A stretch of 64,000 nucleotides of DNA from Janthinobacterium sp. CG3 (GCF_000344615.1 NZ_KB467824.1:2599963-2663962); one strand, 5' to 3'; shown: positions 10,691-23,955, counted from the stretch's first letter. Translations and numbers: made by a program. Notes: a model not told the origin generated them from the sequence alone.

Positions 10691-10738
10691 CGGCCGGCGT
10701 AGACGCGGTAGGCCGGCGCCAGGTACAAGGTGCCGGTG
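10691..10738. repeat. 48-bp fragment of the hdeD-like gene
   Basis: These bases match 1972-2019, inside the HdeD-like gene, at 46 of 48 positions. Read on the minus strand they encode GTLYLAPAYRVYAGR against GTLYLALAYRVYADR. The fragment replaces the translation start of the neighbouring PEP-CTERM pseudogene. Confidence 0.85.
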
Positions 10739-10742
10739 CGGA

Positions 10743-10784
10743 TAAAAAAACGCCCTCCGCGGCAAGCGCCGGCGCGCGTTTTCA
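10743..10784 (-). terminator. Probable Rho-independent terminator after PEP-CTERM remnant
   Basis: On the minus strand AAAACGC and GCGTTTT enclose a GC-rich inner stem, followed by a T run. The position, about 40 bases after the stop codon of the remnant at 10826, matches the other units of the array. Confidence 0.6.
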
Positions 10785-10825
10785 CGGCTGGAAAGGGCAG
10801 GCGCAGACGGGCGCCTGCGCGCCGA

Positions 10826-11059
10826 CTAGCGCGGCTTGTCGCGCTTGCGGCGCGACGCCAAGCCGACCAGGCCGAGCCTGGCGAGCAGCATGGAATAGGC
10901 GCCCGCCTCGGGAACCGGCGACACGCTGGGCTTCCAGGAGGCATGCTAACTGGCAATCAGGGTAACCGTGCCATTGACGGCGCTATGCATGGAATGGAGC
11001 GTGCCAATCAACATGCCATTGCGGCTTGCCAGGGCATCAATGTAGTCGTGTTCCTTGGC
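10826..11059 (-). pseudogene. PEP-CTERM C-terminal remnant with in-frame stop
   Basis: In one frame the minus strand reads RNGMLIGTLHSMHSAVNGTV, then a TAG (10946-10948), then SVSPVPEAGAYSMLLARLGL and RRKRDKPR before a stop at 10826. The first part aligns with the family segment MVGVLQSARRVQYGTLTM, so this is the last third of another SYQLID-family gene. No N-terminal part could be found upstream, where the ppa terminator begins. It is non-functional. Confidence 0.72.
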
Positions 11060-11144
11060 CGGCCGGCCCTATAGGCCCTATTGGCCCGCCGACGGTGCGG
11101 GGGGCGCTTGGAGGAGGAGGCGAGCTTGCACGCGCGGACGGCGC

Positions 11145-11184
11145 AAAAAAAAGCGCACTCCGCGTGACCGCGGGAGTGCGTTTT
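11145..11184 (-). terminator. Rho-independent terminator of ppa
   Basis: On the minus strand GCACTCCCGCG pairs with CGCGGAGTGC around a short loop and is followed by eight T. It lies about 50 bases after the ppa stop codon. Confidence 0.88.
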
Positions 11185-11232
11185 CGGGTGCGTCCGCGCC
11201 GGCCCGGGGCCGGTGCGGGCGGCGGCTGCCGC

Positions 11233-11793
11233 TTACTTGGCCGCTTTGGCCGCTTCCGCTTCTTCCTGCTTCTTGTACGACGCGACGCCGTTCAGGATTT
11301 CCGCTTTCGCGTCTTCCGGGCCGTACCAGCCGTCGATCTTGACCCATTTGCCTTTTTCCAGATCCTTGTAATGCTCAAAGAAATGCTGGATCTGGCGCAG
11401 GCGCAGTTCGTTCAAGTCTTCCGGCTTCTGCCAGTGGCTGTAGATCGACAGTACCTTGTCGACCGGCACGGCCAGCACTTTGGCGTCTTCGCCGGCTTCG
11501 TCGGTCATTTTCAGCACGCCGATGGGACGGCAACGCACCACCACGCCCGGGAACAGCGGGAACGGCGTGACCACCAGCACATCAACCGGGTCGCCGTCGT
11601 CGGACAGCGTGTTCGGCACGTAACCGTAGTTGCACGGGTAGTGCATCGCGGTACCCATGAAGCGGTCGACGAAAATGGCCCCGCTTTCCTTGTCGACTTC
11701 GTACTTGATCGGATCGGCCTTCATCGGAATTTCGATGATGACGTTGAAATCGTTCGGCAGGTCGCGCCCGGATGACACTTTGTTCAGACTCAT
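11233..11793 (-). CDS. ppa: Inorganic pyrophosphatase
   Basis: The 186-residue cytosolic enzyme hydrolyses pyrophosphate to phosphate and pulls biosynthetic reactions forward. The family signature [11 protein letters not shown], with its metal-binding Asp residues, is present around residue 65. So are [20 protein letters not shown] near the N-terminus and [13 protein letters not shown]. The length fits the hexameric bacterial family. The C-terminal [11 protein letters not shown] is a short Ala/Lys tail. It has its own terminator and is separated from the upstream heme operon by that operon's terminator. Confidence 0.97.
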   Translation of the reverse strand: MSLNKVSSGRDLPNDFNVIIEIPMKADPIKYEVDKESGAIFVDRFMGTAMHYPCNYGYVPNTLSDDGDPVDVLVVTPFPLFPGVVVRCRPIGVLKMTDEAGEDAKVLAVPVDKVLSIYSHWQKPEDLNELRLRQIQHFFEHYKDLEKGKWVKIDGWYGPEDAKAEILNGVASYKKQEEAEAAKAAK

Positions 11794-11872
11794 GGAATTT
11801 CCTCGGTTTGCAGATGATTAATTTTTACCGGCGTAATTATAACGAAGCGGCGCCGGTTTGTGCGGCGCAGCA

Positions 11873-11910
11873 AGAAAAACGGCCCGTTTCTCTTGCGAAA
11901 AACGGGCCGT
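11873..11910 (-). terminator. Rho-independent terminator of the hemCDXY operon
   Basis: ACGGCCCGTTT and AAACGGGCCGT form an 11-bp stem; on the minus strand a T run follows. It lies just after the hemY stop codon. Confidence 0.88.
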
Positions 11911-11922
11911 CCGGCACCGCGC

Positions 11923-13119
11923 TTACAGGATCGTCGCCAGCGCGCACTGGCGGTAGTGCGCCGCCGCCTCGTCCGGCTGTTGCAGCGCGTCGTGCAACTG
12001 CGCCAGCTTCAGATGGGCTTCGCGCACCATGCGCGCGTCGCCGGCGTCCGACAGCGCCTGTTCCAGGTGGCGCTGGGCCTTGCCCCAGAGTTTTTGTTTC
12101 AGGCACAGCGCGCCCAGCGTCAGCGCCAGTTCGGCGTCGGCCGGGCGCTGCCGCAGCCAGCGCTCGCAATGTTCGATCTGCGCCAGCAGCGCCGGCGTGC
12201 CCGACGGCGCCGCCGCCTCGCGGTAGGCGCGCACCACGCGCTCGTCCCAGTTGGCGGCGAGCGCCTCCTCGGCCACCAGGCGCGCCTCGTCGTGCAGGCC
12301 GCGCAAGTTGAGGGCGGTGGCGGCGCGGCAGGCGACGTAGGGCTTGACCCGGTCGACGCCGGGAATGCTCGACCAGACCCGCATCACCGATTCGGCGTCG
12401 TGGGTGCGGTCCGACAGCAGGTCGTCGTAGGCCAGCTCGCGCAGGCGCGACGACAGCGCCGGGTGCAGCGCGCGGTGCTTGTCGAGCGAACGCACCAGGC
12501 GCAGCACTTCCGGCCAGTTCTTGGCTTGCTGGTGCGCCTTGAGCGACCATTGCAGCGCGTGGATGTGGCGCGTGCCGCTGGCGTTGAGTTCGCGTACCGC
12601 CTCCAGCGCCGCCTCCGGCTGGTGCTCGTCGACCAGCAATTCGGTGACCGTCATCAGGCGCGCGGTTTTCAGCGCGGCGTCGCCGGCGACCTTGCTCAGC
12701 CACAGGTCGCGCCGCTCGCCCTGGCGCATGCGGTGCGCGGCGCGCGCGCCGATCAGCGCGGCCAGGCCGGCGTTCTCGGGCAGCTCGCCGGCGCGCAGCG
12801 CGGCTTTTTCGGCGTGCCCGAAACGCCCCTCGAACAGCGCCTTCAGGGCGTCGCGCAAGCCCTTGTTGGCGTCGCGCTCGCGCTTGCGCAGGCGGTATTC
12901 GGCGACCCGGCCGGGCATCCTGACGGTGGCGCGGAAGGCCCGCAGCGCCAGGTACAGCAACACGAACAGCAGCGCCTGCAGCACCAGGAAGAAGTTCAGC
13001 GACAGGTCCATCCGGTACGGCGGGTAGAACAGCACCACGTTGCCGGGGTTGAAGCGCGCCGTCACGGCGATGCCGATGGCGGTGGCCATCAGGGCGAGTA
13101 ACCAGAGAAATAGACGCAT
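11923..13119 (-). CDS. hemY: HemY, heme-biosynthesis-associated TPR membrane protein
   Basis: The 398-residue protein starts MRLFLWLLALMATAIGIAVT and has two N-terminal transmembrane helices (about 1-20 and 40-60), including the family motif NPGNVVLFYPPYRMDLSLN. The rest is helical TPR-like repeats facing the cytoplasm. It is the last gene of the heme operon, five bases after hemX. This proteobacterial HemY is distinct from the protoporphyrinogen oxidase of the same name in Gram-positives; its exact biochemical role is unsettled. Family identification is by the HemY_N region and by context. Confidence 0.93.
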   Translation of the reverse strand: MRLFLWLLALMATAIGIAVTARFNPGNVVLFYPPYRMDLSLNFFLVLQALLFVLLYLALRAFRATVRMPGRVAEYRLRKRERDANKGLRDALKALFEGRFGHAEKAALRAGELPENAGLAALIGARAAHRMRQGERRDLWLSKVAGDAALKTARLMTVTELLVDEHQPEAALEAVRELNASGTRHIHALQWSLKAHQQAKNWPEVLRLVRSLDKHRALHPALSSRLRELAYDDLLSDRTHDAESVMRVWSSIPGVDRVKPYVACRAATALNLRGLHDEARLVAEEALAANWDERVVRAYREAAAPSGTPALLAQIEHCERWLRQRPADAELALTLGALCLKQKLWGKAQRHLEQALSDAGDARMVREAHLKLAQLHDALQQPDEAAAHYRQCALATIL

Positions 13120-13124
13120 GGGGC

Positions 13125-14288
13125 TTAAGGCTTCGCTTTGTAGTTGCGCACCGCGTTCAGGCTCTCGGACAAGGTCGGCATGTCAATCGCGAGATTGCTT
13201 GCCTGCACTTGCCGCAGCAGCGCCTGCGCGGTCTGGGTGGGCTGGGCGCGGGTGTCGAAGTACTTCACCAGCGCGTCCTGCGCCGCGATCAGGTCGCTGC
13301 GGAAGGCCGTCTCGTTGCGCGATAGCAGCGCCAGGCGCGCGTTGAGCAGGCGCAGCTTGACGTTTTCGCGCAGGAAGTACGCCTGCGTCGGCGACAGCAG
13401 CAGCGCCTCCGGCGTCTCGACGCTGCGCAGGCGGATCAGCTGGCGCACGTCGGTCCACATTTCGCTGCTCCAGCTGGTCCACACGCCCTGCGCCTTCAGC
13501 CACAGCGGATTGGCCGGCGCCGGCGCCGGCGCGGCGGCGCCGGCCGCGACCGGCTTGGCCGCGGGCGGCTTGGCCTTGGCCTTGGCCGGCTTGGGCGCCG
13601 GCAGCGCAGGCGTCTCGTCGGCCAGCATCGGCAGCGCGTCGAGCATGGCGATGGCCGCGTCCAGGCGCAGCGCCACGCCGACCGAGTCGACGCTCGGCAG
13701 CGACTTGAGTTTTTCGGTGTCCTTGGCGATGGCGCGGCGGATCGTGATGAATTGCGGCTTGTCCGAGCGCGACAGGCTGCGGTCGGCGTTTTGCAGCGCG
13801 ATCAGCGCGCCGGCGACGTTGCCGGCCAGTTGCAGCTGCTGGCTGGCGGTCGACAGCACCTGCTCGATTTCGGCCAAGGCCCATTCGTCGCGGTTCTTCG
13901 ACAGGTCGTTGTACAGCTGTTCCAGCGCCAGTTGCTGGCTTTGCGCCTCGCTCTGGCGGTTTTCCAGCAGGCCGACCTTGGCTTGCAGCTCCTTGGTGGC
14001 GTCCTGCACGGCGCGCGCCAGCGTGCCGGTGTCGGCGTTGCTGGCGTCGCCCTTTTGCAGGCGCCGGGCGACGTCCTCGCGCAGGTTGCGCACCTGCTTG
14101 TGGGTCGACCAGCTTTGCGCCGCCAGCAGCACGGCCAGCGTGATGACGGCGATCGTCAACGGTCTTTTCAGGGCGTCGCGCAGGGCCGGCGCGCGCGCCG
14201 GCATGCTGCTGGCGGACGCGGCGGCGCCGGCGTTCGCGGCGGCGCCCGGGGGCGCGCTCGTTTCGGGTAGGGTAGGCAATTCGTTCAT
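13125..14288 (-). CDS. hemX: HemX family membrane protein (annotated uroporphyrinogen-III C-methyltransferase)
   Basis: The 387-residue protein has an Ala-rich cytoplasmic N-terminus, one transmembrane helix (about residues 43-60, PLTIAVITLAVLLAAQSW) and a long coiled-coil and helical periplasmic part. An Ala/Lys/Pro-rich linker (PAPKPAKAKAKPPAAKP) occurs near residue 230, followed by QGVWTSWSSEMWTDVRQLIR. It overlaps hemD by four bases. Despite the common database name it lacks the SAM-binding methyltransferase fold; the function in heme synthesis is unclear. Confidence 0.92.
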   Translation of the reverse strand: MNELPTLPETSAPPGAAANAGAAASASSMPARAPALRDALKRPLTIAVITLAVLLAAQSWSTHKQVRNLREDVARRLQKGDASNADTGTLARAVQDATKELQAKVGLLENRQSEAQSQQLALEQLYNDLSKNRDEWALAEIEQVLSTASQQLQLAGNVAGALIALQNADRSLSRSDKPQFITIRRAIAKDTEKLKSLPSVDSVGVALRLDAAIAMLDALPMLADETPALPAPKPAKAKAKPPAAKPVAAGAAAPAPAPANPLWLKAQGVWTSWSSEMWTDVRQLIRLRSVETPEALLLSPTQAYFLRENVKLRLLNARLALLSRNETAFRSDLIAAQDALVKYFDTRAQPTQTAQALLRQVQASNLAIDMPTLSESLNAVRNYKAKP

Positions 14289-15079
14289 GGTCGTGATTGT
14301 AACGCGGCGAGCACCCGTTCGTCGCCTGATCCTGTCAGCGTGATCCGGGTAAAGCCCAGCTCGCTTGCCGTTTGTGCAATGCGGGCGTGGGGGACGATTA
14401 CATGTTGTTGTTTCATTTTTGCAACAGCGCCGTCGGCGGCGGCGGCGCCGCCGTCGGCGCGCTCGAGCGCCTCGAGCAAGCCGACCAGGCCGCGCAGCGC
14501 CTCCGAGCTGGTGATGACCCAGTCGTTGCCGCGCGCCAGCAGGCGCCGCAGCGTCGCCGCCAGCGCCGCCGTCAGCGCCGGCACGCTGCGCCGGTAGGCC
14601 GCCACCACGCTGACGTCGGCGCCGGCCTGGCGCAGCCCGGCGGCGATCAGCTCGCGCCCGCTTTCGCCGCGCACGATCAGCACGCGCCGCCCGCGCAGGC
14701 GCGCCAGGTCCAGCGATTGCAGCAAATGCTCGGAGTCGCTGTGGGCCGTGTCGAACGGGCTGACGATGTCGGCGCAGGCCGGCGTGACGCCGTGCGCGGC
14801 CAGCGCGGCGCGGCTGCCCTCGCCCAGCACGGCCAGCGTGACGCCGGCCGGCCAGCGGGCGATGTGGGCGAAGGCGGCGTCGATGGCGTTCGGCGAGACG
14901 AAGGCCACCATCGCGTAGTCGCCCAGGCCGGCCAGCGCCAGCGCCAGCGGCGCGCTGTCGGCCAGCGGATGGATTTCCAGCAGCGGCAGCAGCTCGACCG
15001 GGCGGCCCAGCGCGGCCACGCGCGCGGCCAGCGCGCCGGCCTGCGCCAGCGGCCGCGTGATGACGACCGCGTCAGGCAT
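14285..15079 (-). CDS. hemD: Uroporphyrinogen-III synthase
   Basis: The 264-residue cytosolic enzyme cyclises hydroxymethylbilane with inversion of ring D to give uroporphyrinogen III. Family features seen are [20 protein letters not shown] at the N-terminus, [31 protein letters not shown] in the middle, and [18 protein letters not shown]. The sequence family is poorly conserved, but position in the hem operon and length support the call. It overlaps hemC by eight bases and hemX by four, so translation of the operon is coupled. Confidence 0.94.
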   Translation of the reverse strand: MPDAVVITRPLAQAGALAARVAALGRPVELLPLLEIHPLADSAPLALALAGLGDYAMVAFVSPNAIDAAFAHIARWPAGVTLAVLGEGSRAALAAHGVTPACADIVSPFDTAHSDSEHLLQSLDLARLRGRRVLIVRGESGRELIAAGLRQAGADVSVVAAYRRSVPALTAALAATLRRLLARGNDWVITSSEALRGLVGLLEALERADGGAAAADGAVAKMKQQHVIVPHARIAQTASELGFTRITLTGSGDERVLAALQSRP

Positions 15080-16118
15080 GCGGCGGCCGGCCCTGGCCCG
15101 GGTGCTGGTCCGGCTCGACCGCGCACGAGGCCAGGATGGCGGCGGCGTCCTGGCCGCGCAGCAAGTCGGCCACTTGCTCGCCGAGCAGTTCGGGGGCGTT
15201 CGCGGCGCCGCTGACGTCGGCGCTGGCCACGCGCGTGCCGTCCGGCGTGGCGACCATCGCGCGCAGGCGCATGGTGGCGCCGTCGACGGTGGCGTAGGCC
15301 GCCAGCGGCACCTGGCAACTGCCGCCGAACACCTTCGAGACCTTGCGCTCGGCCGTCACGGCTTGCGCGGTGGCCAGGTGGTTCAGCGGCGCCAGCAGGC
15401 GCTGCAGGTCGACGCCGTCGCCGCGTTCGGCGATCTCGATGGCCATCGCGCCCTGGCCGGCGGCCGGCAGGCTGTGCTCCGGCTCGAGCAGCGCGCGGAT
15501 GCGCTGCGGCAGGCCGAGCCGCTTCAGGCCGGCGGCGGCGAGGATGATGGCGGCGTATTCACCCCGGTCGAGCTTGCCCAGGCGGGTGTCGAGGTTGCCG
15601 CGCAGCGGCTTGATCACCAGCTGCGGGTAGCGCGCCGCGATCAGCGACTGGCGCCGCAGGCTGCTGGTGCCGACCACGCTGCCGGGCGGCAGTTCGGCCA
15701 GGCCGGCGTAGTGGTTCGAGACGAAGGCGTCGCGCGGGTCTTCGCGCTCGAGGATGGCGGCCAGGCTGAAGCCGGGCGGCAGGTCCATCGGCACGTCCTT
15801 GAGCGAGTGCACGGCCAGGTCGGCGCGGCCCTCGGCCATCGCCACCTCCAGCTCCTTGACGAACAAGCCCTTGCCGCCGACCTTGGACAGGGCGCGGTCG
15901 AGGATCTGGTCGCCGCGGGTGGTCATGCCGAGAATCTCCACGCTGCACTGCGGATATAATGAAGCCAAGCGCGCGCGCACGTGCTCGGCCTGCCACATGG
16001 CGAGCCGGCTCTCGCGCGAGGCGATGACCAGTCTGGATGGAATATTCTGCGTCAATTCGGATGCTTTCAAAACAAGTTCTTTCGCTGTCGTTAACCCTAA
16101 CCGGCGGACACCAGTCAT
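15072..16118 (-). CDS. hemC: Hydroxymethylbilane synthase (porphobilinogen deaminase)
   Basis: The enzyme condenses four porphobilinogen units into hydroxymethylbilane. [20 protein letters not shown] near the N-terminus and [13 protein letters not shown] with the Cys that binds the dipyrromethane cofactor are both present, as is [21 protein letters not shown] use the ATG at 16118 (348 residues); the conserved part begins about 30 residues later, and TTG codons near 16058 could be the real start. The coding potential extends upstream to 16193 without support. It is the first gene of hemCDXY, divergent from ppc. Confidence 0.93.
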   Translation of the reverse strand: MTGVRRLGLTTAKELVLKASELTQNIPSRLVIASRESRLAMWQAEHVRARLASLYPQCSVEILGMTTRGDQILDRALSKVGGKGLFVKELEVAMAEGRADLAVHSLKDVPMDLPPGFSLAAILEREDPRDAFVSNHYAGLAELPPGSVVGTSSLRRQSLIAARYPQLVIKPLRGNLDTRLGKLDRGEYAAIILAAAGLKRLGLPQRIRALLEPEHSLPAAGQGAMAIEIAERGDGVDLQRLLAPLNHLATAQAVTAERKVSKVFGGSCQVPLAAYATVDGATMRLRAMVATPDGTRVASADVSGAANAPELLGEQVADLLRGQDAAAILASCAVEPDQHPGQGRPPHA

Positions 16119-16127
16119 GTGCACATG
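16116..16127. promoter_or_regulatory. 12-bp perfect palindrome at the hemC start
   Basis: CATGTGCACATG is a perfect palindrome overlapping the candidate hemC ATG in the hemC-ppc divergent region. It could be an operator, or chance; no known regulator is assigned. Confidence 0.2.
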
Positions 16128-16219
16128 TTTAAGATCACAAATTTTATCATGCGCCCTCCTTTGCAGAGCGTGGCCACCAGCCTTTTGCACCACTCACTCA
16201 CCTATTTGGTTCATCACAC

Positions 16220-19081
<2,862 letters not shown>

Positions 19082-19137
19082 CGCGCATGCCGTTCAGTTA
19101 GCCGGCCGGCAACGCCGCCCATCCAGCAAAGACCAAG

Positions 19138-19186
19138 CGCCGGGGTCGGACCGTCAGGTCCGCCTCCGGGGGGGCGCGCCCCGGCG
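19138..19186. terminator. GC-rich hairpin after ppc
   Basis: CGCCGGGG and CCCCGGCG are 33 bases apart and enclose a smaller GGACC/GGTCC stem. There is no clear T run. It belongs to a loose group of GGGGTCGGACC-type hairpins also seen near 21.35, 25.6 and 39.9 kb. Confidence 0.5.
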
Positions 19187-19291
19187 TTGAGAATATTATC
19201 TAAAAATAAATACATTGCGGCAAGAGTGGCATTACAATACCGTTTACCCGGCCCTGCGCGGCGGCGGATATTGGAAAGCGATAAAGTGCCG

Positions 19292-21304
19292 ATGAGGAAA
19301 TGGTCGATTGAAACCTGGCGCCTGGCCGGCGTGGTTGCCGGGCTGGCGCTGCTGAGCGCCCTGGGCGCCGCCACCTGCCGCGACATGGCGCTGGCGCGCG
19401 CCGCCAGCCGACAGGTCGACGCCGTCCACGAACGCCTGTCGTGGCTGGAACAAACCCGTTCCGCGCTGTACCGCGTCCACGGCGCGCGCAACGCCGGCCG
19501 GCGCGCGCCGGCACCGCCCCCGCCGGCGCTGGCCGACGCCCGCCTGGCGCAAAGCGGCGCCATGATCGACGCCGCCATCGATACCGAACGCGCCACGCTG
19601 CGCCGGCAAAAAACCGCCGAGGCGGCGCAGGAACTGCGCGCGCGCAACGCCCTGGCGCTGCTGCTGCTGACCATGGCGGCGTTGATCGGCTACCTGCTGC
19701 TGCGCATCCGCAGCCTGACCCGGTCGGGCGAGGCCGCCCACGCCCTGCTGCAACACAGCGAAACGCGCTACCGCCAGATTGTCGACACCACCCAGGAAGG
19801 CATCTGGATGACCGACGCCGACCTGCGTATCGTCTACGCCAACCGGCGCATGACGGACATGATGGGCTGCGCCATGGGCGACCTGCTGGGCCACCGCCTC
19901 AGCGACTTCATGCCGGAAACGGCCTTGCAGCGCTGCTGTCCGCTGCGCCGCAACGGCGACGTCAGCCTGCGCGACCTGCAATACCAGCGCTTCGACGGCG
20001 CCAGCGCCTGGGCCATGGTGCGCGGCCGCTTGCTGCGCGGCGAGCGCGGCGAGGTCAGCGGCGCGCTGTTGATGATGACCGACATCACCGAGCGCAAGGT
20101 GGCCGAGCAGGCGCTGGCCACCGCGCACGCCGAGCTGGGCAACCGCATCGCGCTGCGCACCGCCGAGCTGGAGGACGCCAACCTGCTGCTGCGCGCCGAG
20201 ATCGACGTGCGCAAGGCGGCCCAGCAGGCGCTGGCGCACAGCGAGGAGCGGCTGCGGGAAATCATCTCGATGATGCCGCTGGCGCTGTTTTTGAAAAACG
20301 CCGACTCGCGCGTCGTGCTGATGAACGAGGCGTGCGAGCAGCAGTGGGGCGTCAGCTTCGCCGACATCGACCGCCACGGCGAGGCGGCCTACTTCCCGCC
20401 CGAACAAATGGCGGGTTTCCTCGCCAACGACCGGGCGGCCTTCGCCAGCGGCCGCCTGCTGGTCGACGAGGAACTGGTGTGGAACGCCCAGTTGCGGGAA
20501 AACCGCCTGGTGCAAAGTTTCAAGAAACCGCTGTTCGACGCCGCCGGCAAGCCGCTGATTTTGATCGCCATGAGCGTCGACGTCACCGACCGGCGCCGCG
20601 GCGAGGAGGCGCTGCAGCAGTCGCTGCTACAGTTGCGCGAGCTGTCGGACCACCAGCAAACCATCAAGGAGGAGGAGCGCAAGCGCATCGCGCTCGACAT
20701 CCACGACGACCTGGGGCAAAACCTGATGGCCTTGAAAATCGACGTGTCGATGCTGCACGCGCGCACCGGCGCCACCCATCCGCGCCTGAACCTGCAGGTC
20801 GGGCGCGTGCTCGACACCATCGACGCGACCATCAAGTCGGTGCGCACGATCATCAACGACCTGCACCCGAGCACGCTGGAGCTGGGACTGTGCGCGGCCG
20901 TCGAATGGCTGCTCAAGGAGTTCGAGCGGCGCAGCGCCATCCGCTACCAATTGATCATCCTCGACGACAGCGCCAACGCCACGCTGGACAACCGCCAGAC
21001 CGCGGCCATTTTCCGCGTGGTGCAGGAGTCGCTGTCGAACATCGTGCGCCACGCCCAGGCCAGCGCGGTCGAAGTGTCGCTGAACCTGAACGCGCGCTGG
21101 GTCACCGTCGTCATCGCCGACAACGGCGTCGGCATCCAGCCGGGCGACCACGGCAAGGCCGCCTCCTACGGTTTGAAGAGCATCAAGGAACGCATCGGCG
21201 CGCTCGGCGGGGAACTGGTGATCGACGGCCGCAAGGGCAACGGCACGGCGCTGTCGATCCTGATGCCGGTGCCGGTGGCGGCGGCGCCCGCGCTGGCCGC
21301 TTAG
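19292..21304 (+). CDS. Orphan membrane sensor histidine kinase, two PAS domains, HisKA_3 type
   Basis: The protein has 670 residues from the ATG at 19292; an upstream extension to 19187 is possible but lacks support. Transmembrane helices lie at about residues 11-30 and 115-135, with a short periplasmic loop. Two PAS domains follow: YRQIVDTTQEGIWMTDADLR near 170 and LREIISMMPLALFLKNADSR near 320. The phospho-acceptor His is in ERKRIALDIHDDLGQ (about 470), the NarL/UhpB class. ATP-binding motifs are VVQESLSNIVRHAQA and VIADNGVGI. No response regulator is adjacent, so its partner and signal are unknown. Confidence 0.92.
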   Translation: MRKWSIETWRLAGVVAGLALLSALGAATCRDMALARAASRQVDAVHERLSWLEQTRSALYRVHGARNAGRRAPAPPPPALADARLAQSGAMIDAAIDTERATLRRQKTAEAAQELRARNALALLLLTMAALIGYLLLRIRSLTRSGEAAHALLQHSETRYRQIVDTTQEGIWMTDADLRIVYANRRMTDMMGCAMGDLLGHRLSDFMPETALQRCCPLRRNGDVSLRDLQYQRFDGASAWAMVRGRLLRGERGEVSGALLMMTDITERKVAEQALATAHAELGNRIALRTAELEDANLLLRAEIDVRKAAQQALAHSEERLREIISMMPLALFLKNADSRVVLMNEACEQQWGVSFADIDRHGEAAYFPPEQMAGFLANDRAAFASGRLLVDEELVWNAQLRENRLVQSFKKPLFDAAGKPLILIAMSVDVTDRRRGEEALQQSLLQLRELSDHQQTIKEEERKRIALDIHDDLGQNLMALKIDVSMLHARTGATHPRLNLQVGRVLDTIDATIKSVRTIINDLHPSTLELGLCAAVEWLLKEFERRSAIRYQLIILDDSANATLDNRQTAAIFRVVQESLSNIVRHAQASAVEVSLNLNARWVTVVIADNGVGIQPGDHGKAASYGLKSIKERIGALGGELVIDGRKGNGTALSILMPVPVAAAPALAA

Positions 21305-21325
21305 GCGCCGCGTAAGCGACAAAAA

Positions 21326-21386
21326 CCACCGGCGTCAAACCGGGGCCGCCCCCTCCGAGGGTGCGACCCCGGCTCGACGCCGGTGG
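21326..21386. terminator. Long inverted repeat, bidirectional terminator between convergent genes
   Basis: CCACCGGCGTC pairs with GACGCCGGTGG, with inner stems CCGGGG/CCCCGG and CCCTC/GAGGG, giving a nearly continuous 61-base hairpin between the histidine kinase (+) and rpoD (-). AAAAA precedes it, which is a T run for the minus-strand rpoD transcript. Confidence 0.78.
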
Positions 21387-21417
21387 CTTGAACGGTTTGG
21401 GCGGGGCCGCCCTGCCC

Positions 21418-23955
21418 TTAGTTTTGCGTCAGGAAGGTTTTCAGCTTGTCCGAACGCGACGGCTGGCGCAGCTTGCTCATCGCCTTCGCTTCGATCTGGC
21501 GGATGCGTTCGCGGGTGACGTCGAATTGCTTGCCGACCTCTTCGAGCGTGTGGTCGTTCGACATTTCCACGCCGTAGCGCATGCGCAGCACCTTCGCTTC
21601 GCGCGGCGTCAGCGAGTCCAGCACTTCCTTGATGACGTTGCGCATCGACGCGTGCAGCGCGGCGTCCAGCGGCGCCAGCGTGGTGTTGTCCTCGATGAAG
21701 TCGCCCAGTTGCGAATCGCCGTCCTCGCCCATCGGCGTTTCCATCGAAATCGGCTCCTTGGCGATCTTCATGATCTCGCGCACCTTGTTTTCCGGCATTT
21801 CCATCTTGATCGCCAAGGTCGCCAGGTCCGGCTCGCTGCCGGTTTCCTGCATGATCTGGCGCGAGATGCGGTTCATCTTGTTGATCGTCTCGATCATGTG
21901 CACCGGCACGCGGATGGTGCGCGCCATGTCGGCGATCGAGCGGGTGATGGCCTGGCGTATCCACCACGTCGCGTAGGTGGAAAACTTGTAGCCGCGGCGA
22001 TACTCGAATTTGTCGACCGCCTTGAGCAGGCCGATATTGCCTTCCTGGATCAGGTCGAGGAATTGCAGGCCGCGGTTGATGTACTTCTTGGCGATCGAAA
22101 TAACCAGGCGCAAGTTGGCGACCGTCATTTCGCGTTTCGCGTGGCGCGCCCGCTTTTCGCCGGCGGCCATCTGCTTGTTGATCTTGCGCAGGTCGGCCAG
22201 CGGCAACGCGACGCGCGCCTGCAGGTCGATCATCTTCTTTTGCAACTCTTTGACGGCCGGCACGTTGCGCCCCAGGATGGCGCTGTACGGATAGCGGCAG
22301 TCGACTTCGCCGTCGACCCAGTCGAGGTCGCACTCGTTGCCCGGGAAGACCTTGATGAAGTGGGCGCGCGGCATGCCGCATTTGTTGACGCACAGCTCGA
22401 TGACCGCCTTCTCGATGTGGCGCACCTCGTCCATCTGGCCGCGCAGCGTGTCGCACAGCTTTTCGACGACCTTGGCGGTGAAGCGAATGCCCAGCAGTTC
22501 CTGGGAAATCGCCTCCTGGGCCTTGATGTAGGGCTTCGAGTTGTAGCCGTCCGGCGCCTTGCGCATCTTGTCGAACTGGGTCGAGATGGCGGCGAATTTT
22601 TCCAGCGCGTTCTTTTTCAGTTGCGCCAGTTGTTCGCTGGAGAAGCCGGCCGCGCCGCCGTTGGCGTCGCCGTCCTCCTCCTCGACTTCGTCCTCTTCCT
22701 CGTCGTCGTCGCCGCTGGCGGCGACCGGGGCGGCGGCCGGGGCCGGCGCGTTGCTTTCGTTCAAATCAACGAAGCCGTCGACCACCTCGTCGACCTTGAT
22801 TTCGTCGCGGGCAATCTTCTGCGACAGCGCGACGATCTCGGCGATCGTCGTCGGGCAGGCCGAGATGGCCTGGATCATGTCCTTCAAACCGCCCTCGATG
22901 CGCTTGGCGATCTCGATCTCGCCTTCGCGCGTGAGCAGCGCCACGGCGCCCATTTCGCGCATGTACATGCGCACCGGGTCGGTGGTGCGGCCGAAGTCGG
23001 AGTCGACCGTCGACAGCGCCGTGGCGGCGGCGGCCTCGACTTCGTCGTCGCTGGTGACGGTGGCGACGTTGTCGGTCAACAACAGGCTTTCGGCGTCGGG
23101 GGCGCGTTCGTAGACCGCGATCCCCATGTCGTTGAAGGTGGCGATGATGCCCTCGATCGCCTCCGGATCGATGATGTTTTCCGGCAGCTGGTCATTGATC
23201 TCGGCGTAGGTCAGGAAGCCGCGCTCCTTGCCCATGTTGATCAAGCCCTTGATCTGCTGGCGGCGGCGCTCCAGGTCGGCCGCGGTGGCCTCGGCGTCGC
23301 CGCCCAGCGCGTCGGCCACCGTGCCCTTGGCCTTGCGGTCGCGCGCCTTCGAGACGGCCTTCAGTTCGGCGCGCTCGACCGCGTTGAGTGCCGCCACCTC
23401 GTCGTTTTCCGGCGTGAACTCGCTCGGCTTGCGGCCGCGCCGGCCCGGCACCTTGACGGTCGGCAGGAAATAGTTGGACGTGTCGATGGCCGCCAAGGCG
23501 TCGGCGTCGGTGGTCTGGCTGACGGCCGGACCGGAGGTGACGATCACCACCGGCGCCGGCTCGACCTTGGCGCGCACCACCTTCGAGCGCGCCGCCACCA
23601 CCACCTTGGCGGTGGCGGCGCTTTCCGTGGCCTTGCGCGCGGCCGGCGCCAGCTTGACGACGGCGGCCTTCAACGCGCTTGCCTCGTCGCCGTCCTGCCC
23701 GGCGCCCTGCTCCATTGCCGGCTCGGCTTGCGCCTCGGCGGCGCCGTCCTGCGTCAGCTCCTGGCCCGGCACCGGCAGGGCGGCCAGGCGCGAACGGGTT
23801 TTCTTCACTACCGTGACCTTATTGGGCGCCTGCGTATTATCCGCTTGCGTATTATCGATAAAGTAAGATAGAGTCGTTTTAGGCAGCGCCAGTTGCGCCG
23901 ATGCAGGGCGCGGCGTTTTGGCCGACAACGTTAATGTTTTGGGCGTATTTTTCAT
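21418..23955 (-). CDS. rpoD: RNA polymerase primary sigma factor RpoD (sigma-70)
   Basis: This is a housekeeping sigma factor of 845 residues from the ATG at 23955, which has GAGAGA upstream; the reading to 23982 is less likely. Region 2 contains [20 protein letters not shown] and [17 protein letters not shown]; region 4 ends with [20 protein letters not shown], the -35 helix-turn-helix. The N-terminal 200 residues are an Ala/Lys-rich extension, and a Glu/Asp-rich loop ([15 protein letters not shown]) lies in the non-conserved region. The gene is longer than E. coli rpoD (613). The usual upstream dnaG is absent here. Confidence 0.98.
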   Translation of the reverse strand: MKNTPKTLTLSAKTPRPASAQLALPKTTLSYFIDNTQADNTQAPNKVTVVKKTRSRLAALPVPGQELTQDGAAEAQAEPAMEQGAGQDGDEASALKAAVVKLAPAARKATESAATAKVVVAARSKVVRAKVEPAPVVIVTSGPAVSQTTDADALAAIDTSNYFLPTVKVPGRRGRKPSEFTPENDEVAALNAVERAELKAVSKARDRKAKGTVADALGGDAEATAADLERRRQQIKGLINMGKERGFLTYAEINDQLPENIIDPEAIEGIIATFNDMGIAVYERAPDAESLLLTDNVATVTSDDEVEAAAATALSTVDSDFGRTTDPVRMYMREMGAVALLTREGEIEIAKRIEGGLKDMIQAISACPTTIAEIVALSQKIARDEIKVDEVVDGFVDLNESNAPAPAAAPVAASGDDDEEEDEVEEEDGDANGGAAGFSSEQLAQLKKNALEKFAAISTQFDKMRKAPDGYNSKPYIKAQEAISQELLGIRFTAKVVEKLCDTLRGQMDEVRHIEKAVIELCVNKCGMPRAHFIKVFPGNECDLDWVDGEVDCRYPYSAILGRNVPAVKELQKKMIDLQARVALPLADLRKINKQMAAGEKRARHAKREMTVANLRLVISIAKKYINRGLQFLDLIQEGNIGLLKAVDKFEYRRGYKFSTYATWWIRQAITRSIADMARTIRVPVHMIETINKMNRISRQIMQETGSEPDLATLAIKMEMPENKVREIMKIAKEPISMETPMGEDGDSQLGDFIEDNTTLAPLDAALHASMRNVIKEVLDSLTPREAKVLRMRYGVEMSNDHTLEEVGKQFDVTRERIRQIEAKAMSKLRQPSRSDKLKTFLTQN

